A stretch of DNA of 64,000 nucleotides, taken from the NCBI GenBank assembly GCA_036245525.1, contig BTPG01000006.1:67914786-67978785 (forward strand). Direction: 5' to 3'. The stretch's first letter is position 1. Each line of letters starts with the position of its first letter. Made by a program: the position numbers and the translations under genes. The notes below the pieces were generated by a model. That model searched no databases and was not told the origin of the DNA. It worked only from the letters and a program-made list of their open reading frames with translations. Source of the stretch: Semisulcospira habei (Eukaryota; Mollusca; Gastropoda; Semisulcospiridae). Below are positions 60,817-64,000 of this stretch, piece after piece.

Positions 60817-60859
60817 GAGGGGGCCGTGGCAGCTGACAGTGGCCTTGAACTTTTGACCT

Positions 60860-61300
60860 GAAGACAGCTGTGATTTAGCTGTTTTGACTCAGAAGACAGC
60901 TCGATGTAGTTGTTTGGTGGCAAACAACGGCTGCAGCCCCCTGCGTCTTCAAAGACAGAGAAAGTACCTGCTTTATGTATTGCAGGGCTGTGATTCAAGT
61001 GGCCTTGAACTTTGACCTGCAGCCTGTTTCAGTGTAAACAGCAGTTGCGGGTCTCTAGGTCTTGATAGACCGAAAACAGTGCTGCTGGTGTCCGCAGGGC
61101 TGCGATCCAAACATTCTGACGACAGTTGATTTGACTGGTTGGTGAACTGCAGTCATGGTTCCTCATGTCTCTAAAGACCAGTAGAAGAAACTGCTTCTAT
61201 GCATTCTGATGATGACCGATTTAGCTGTGTGGAAAACCACAGTTGTGGCTTCCATGTCTTGAAGGGTCAAACAGAAACTGATGGTGGATTGGAGGGCTAC
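60860..61300. repeat. Imperfect ~105-bp tandem repeats in the putative 3' UTR
   Basis: Degenerate units share GACAGCTCGATGTAG-like, TTTGGTGGCAAACAACGGCTG-like, GTCTTCAAAGAC-like and GTATTGCAGGGCTG-like blocks. Copies begin near 60890, 61000, 61105 and 61205. Confidence 0.5.
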
Positions 61301-61309
61301 AATATGAAC

Positions 61310-61525
61310 ATCCTGTATCGTTTGGGGAGTACTCCCCAGGTAGATCCATTTGAGGAGAGCACCACTAGTACACCACAAGTACACAAGTACACCTATTGAA
61401 ATGAGACGCTGAGTACTCCCCAGATAGGTCAACACAAGGGGTACACCACAAGTACACTTCTATTCAAATGAGATGCGTACTCCTTGAGTGGGTACTCCTT
61501 GAGTGGGTCTGCCTGGGAAGTACTC
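61310..61525. repeat. Short diverged repeats with AGTACTCCCCAG and AGTACACC
   Basis: GAGTACTCCCCAG, CCACAAGTACAC and AATGAGA(C/T)GC blocks occur twice about 100 bp apart, and GTACTCCTTGAGTGG is directly duplicated near 61485-61515. Confidence 0.6.
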
Positions 61526-61716
61526 TGGCCAATGAAACGGGGTGCTTCTCTGACCAGTAGTCCCCTCTGCTGAGCTTGATTATATTTTTGACAGCTGTAT
61601 GGTGAATTAACCCCTTCCCTGCCACTGCACCTACATTGTACACCTGAAATCTGTGTCAATTCAACACGAAATGAACTCCAGCCGCCCCACGAGCAATGGT
61701 TACAAAGTGGTTCCCG

Positions 61717-61780
61717 CAAGAGGCATAGATCCTCATGAGCCCCTGCAATTGCGGGGGCTCATGAGGATCTATACCTCTTG
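61717..61780. repeat. Family 3 palindrome, best copy
   Basis: CAAGAGGCATAGATCCTCAT GAGCCCCTGCAATTGC pairs almost perfectly with GCGGGGGCTCATGAGGATCT ATACCTCTTG. Confidence 0.85.
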
Positions 61781-61879
61781 TGGTAGAGTGGTGACCATTT
61801 TTTCTTGGCAGCCAAGGGGCTAAGGATGTGATTGGCCTGCAGTTCTCAGGACAAAGAGATTACTGAACACGACCTGCAC

Positions 61880-61923
61880 AGTCAGGGGAGGGGAGGGGTG
61901 GGGGGTGGGGGGGGGGGGGGGGG
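61880..61923 (+). repeat. G-rich run
   Basis: Plus-strand GGGGAGGGGAGGGGTGGGG followed by a long unbroken G run. Possible G-quadruplex former in the 3' UTR or flank; inferred from composition. Confidence 0.75.
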
Positions 61924-63029
61924 CTAAATGATGGGCTTTAGTGACAGGTGATTTCCTGTGAGGGTGGTCGCTCAGGTTCTGCTGTATGGATGCCGAGGGG
62001 TTTCTTGTGTCGTTTGTTTTTCTTTCCAAGGGCTGGTGCTTCCATGAACGCTCATGGCCCATTCTCTCTTTGTTTACTTTTCTTCTTCAAGTCTCACTTT
62101 TCTTTATTTTGCTGTAAAAGAGTTTGAATTAGATTGGCATGCAGACCTTCTGGAGGGGAGGACCATGCGTCTAAGGTGCAGGTGCAAGGGCTCACGAGGG
62201 TCTATGACTTTTGCATGTGTTAGGAGTTGGGAGTATTTGGCGATAAGGGGTTAATAGATATTTGAAACCAAATAACATTTTCAGTTGTTAGAAGTCTGTT
62301 GAACAGATTGCATGTACATCATTATAGTCATGGTGTCAGTAACTTAGGATGACATGACCCTTCCCGATAAGCAAAGGTCCTCGGGCTGATGACAGACGAG
62401 GTGGGCCTGTGTGATGGGCCGGAAGACGTCGACACTTTTTGTTGTGATGATTCCTATAGGAGGCACAATTCATGTTACTGGCAGCAAAAACTTACCCAGA
62501 TTTGTTATTCTTGAATGTACTCATAGTAACTCATAAGATAGACCAAATTTTGCTACATTTTCAACTACAAATTAAACTTTGATCTTTCTCATGTGAAATT
62601 TCACTATTATTTGCAACAAAATCGGATAAATAGATATGCTTTGAGGGGTTTCAAAATACAAGCCAAGTCTGTAATAAATCTTGTTTAACTCTCAAACTAC
62701 AAGATGTTTTTGAACTCTAACTTCAATTCTTCTAGTCGCTCACAGTATTTATCAGGTTTATTCTAAACTGCACATGCAAAAGTACAGACAACAAGTTTAT
62801 TAAAAATTAAAATAAATAGATTTTGTTGAAGTAAAAAAGGTCTGCGGTAAATCTCCATGTTCGCCACGTAAACACCATAACACGGCAACATCTTCATCTT
62901 GTTATTTCTTCTCCAAAAAAACATGAAACGGTGAGTGTATTGTTCCTACTGCTGCATTACTTTGGTTAGAAATGGAGAGATTAACCCATATCATTCGGAA
63001 TACACCAGTGTGTGAAATAAGTTTGACTA

Positions 63030-63150
63030 AAATAGGGGTGGTGCCAGAATAGCTTGGCACGAAATAAGTTTGACTAAAATAGTTAAGGGTGGTGCCAGAA
63101 TAGGTTGGCACCTCTAGGCGTCAAGCTATTCTGGCACCACCCTTGAACTA
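63030..63150. repeat. Family 1 palindrome with a partial left duplicate
   Basis: A half arm (GGGTGGTGCCAGAATAGC at about 63037) is followed by GAAATAAGTTTGACTAAAAT, repeated before the complete palindrome at 63080-63150. A local duplication of the left arm explains this. Confidence 0.7.
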
Positions 63151-63436
63151 AAGCCATTGGTCTATATTCTTATCTGTAAGTACTATAATGTAGCTTGCAT
63201 CTGGCAGTGTACAGATTTGAAGCCTTAGCCTCAGTATGATACGGGTTATAATGTTTTTAAAATATCCAGATGCAAACTTTCAACTGATTTGGTTTCCATA
63301 TACATGTAACATGAATCCTCCCAGGAATCATGGCGACAGTAGAACTACTGACAGCCAGAGGGTTAGCCCTCGTGTGCTTGCCATACTGTTTACAGTACCG
63401 TCACCTGCATGCACAAGAGAGTTAAAAAAGGCTTTT

Positions 63437-63577
63437 TAACCCTTTTAGCACAAACACCCTACAGCAGGAGATTGATTGACCATGATAATGCAACGGAAGT
63501 GCCAGATTAGCTTGGCATAGTCGTTAAGTAACACTTCCTAAATTTGGGAAATGCGCCCAAGACGCTAAAAAGGTTGA
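63437..63577. repeat. Family 1 MITE with half a palindrome
   Basis: It begins TTAACCCTTTTAGCAC, carries GATTGACCATGATAATGCAA and TGCCAGATTAGCTTGGC, and ends with AAATTTGGGAAATGCGCCC and AAAAAGGTTGAA. It has the same deletion form as the copy at 40160-40307. Confidence 0.6.
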
Positions 63578-64000
63578 AGAAAATAGACAGTTGGTTTTTT
63601 TCTTTTGCACACGATTGTAATTATTCCTCCTGGCCAGCATTCATGGAATCAGACTCGGCTCAATGCTGTGCTCTCATACAGGTTAGCCAAGAGGCTTGCC
63701 CACCTTTCTAAACTGCTGCATTCTACTGGAGATCCACCTGCACTTCTAATGAACTTCTTGAAGGTCAGCTGGTAGGGTGTCCATAATCCAGGCGTTTGAA
63801 AAGGAGAGGGTCACAACTCAAGCTTTGAACAGGTGTACTGTAATAAGCGGATCTCTGCAGGGAAATAGGCTTCATCTAACAGATGCAGACTATGTGGTTG
63901 TGATCTACAAATGAACCAGCACATTTTTATCCTTGCAATTTGTTTTGAGCGACCACCTCCACAGGAGATCACCTGTCATTAAAGCCCATCATTTAGGGGG

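Larger units (their letters stand above)
53932..60347 (+). mobile_element. DIRS1-type retrotransposon F, nearly intact
   Basis: Left repeat 53932-54142, hairpin 54149-54168, gag 54398-56700, pol 56630-58975, recombinase 57226-59886, internal complementary region 59993-60082, right repeat 60126-60347. It is close to elements A and B in sequence. Lesions are few: a TGA in gag (54752), a frameshift near 55560, a TAG after KDLWP (56698), one extra base near 56752 and a TAG in RT (57695). The repeats share the private GGCGAACTCCCGGCG stretch, but the right repeat lacks about 17 bp. Sense orientation in the last GTF2H1 intron. Confidence 0.93.
60817..62830 (+). other. Putative 3' UTR and downstream region of GTF2H1
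   Basis: The region after the stop codon has no recognisable coding content. It contains imperfect ~105-bp repeats (60860-61300), a short palindrome (61717-61780), a G-rich run (61880-61923) and possible polyadenylation signals: ATTAAA near 62571 and AATAAA near 62673 and 62811. The true transcript end cannot be fixed without cDNA. Confidence 0.4.
62831..64000. other. Downstream region without recognised gene
   Basis: No coding exon was recognised. The stretch holds diverged palindromic MITE copies at about 63030-63150 and 63437-63577. At the extreme right (63960-64000) is the start of a CACCTGTCATTAAAG palindrome-family copy that is cut by the window edge. Confidence 0.5.

Noticed and set aside
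63600..64000. Possible coding or LINE sequence at the right end
   Set aside because: No motif or sustained frame could be recognised by eye on either strand.

Overview
The window is animal nuclear DNA. It is a long, intron-rich, transposon-laden stretch of a lophotrochozoan genome, most likely a mollusc and perhaps a gastropod. That placement is an inference from the repeat style and the invertebrate-like divergence of the host protein. There are no bacterial operons, tRNAs, rRNAs or CRISPR arrays.

One host gene runs left to right across almost the whole window. Ten exons between 6972 and 60816 join in frame into about 423 residues. They match the C-terminal three quarters of GTF2H1, the p62 subunit of transcription factor TFIIH: the BSD region, the SPGGALMQG motif, the LRHFWSCFP motif and the C-terminal [11 protein letters not shown] end. 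The 5' part of the gene lies off the left edge. The exons total about 1.3 kb, while the introns total more than 52 kb.

The introns are large because of tyrosine-recombinase retrotransposons of the DIRS1 type. Six elements (A 10785-17226, B 17227-23670, C 24683-38796, D 40980-47368, E 47901-53931, F 53932-60347) lie in four introns, all in the sense direction of the host gene. A seventh, truncated copy (4691-6720) is antisense. Each of the six has inverted terminal repeats, an internal complementary region next to the right repeat, a Gag with an N-terminal Cys/His cluster and an RS-rich repeat region, an RT-RNase H-methyltransferase-like frame, and an overlapping tyrosine recombinase frame. 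A has complete pol and recombinase frames but a broken gag. F has a complete recombinase frame with few lesions elsewhere. B, D and E are broken, and C is strongly decayed. A/B and E/F are fused head to tail without spacer.

Other transposons are nested in this. Element C sits inside an older palindromic MITE and was itself split by a 7.9 kb hAT-like element (30619-38532) with 11-bp terminal inverted repeats and a 5-bp target duplication. That insert contains two 2.7-3.1 kb tandem units. Non-LTR retrotransposon (LINE) copies occupy 1-4690, one of them split by a 5'-truncated LINE with a 14-bp target duplication. A relative of that LINE interrupts element D at 43586-44077. The remaining intron sequence is filled by at least three families of short, near-perfect palindromes. 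Downstream of the stop codon the putative 3' UTR carries imperfect ~105-bp repeats; nothing coding was recognised from 60817 to 64000.
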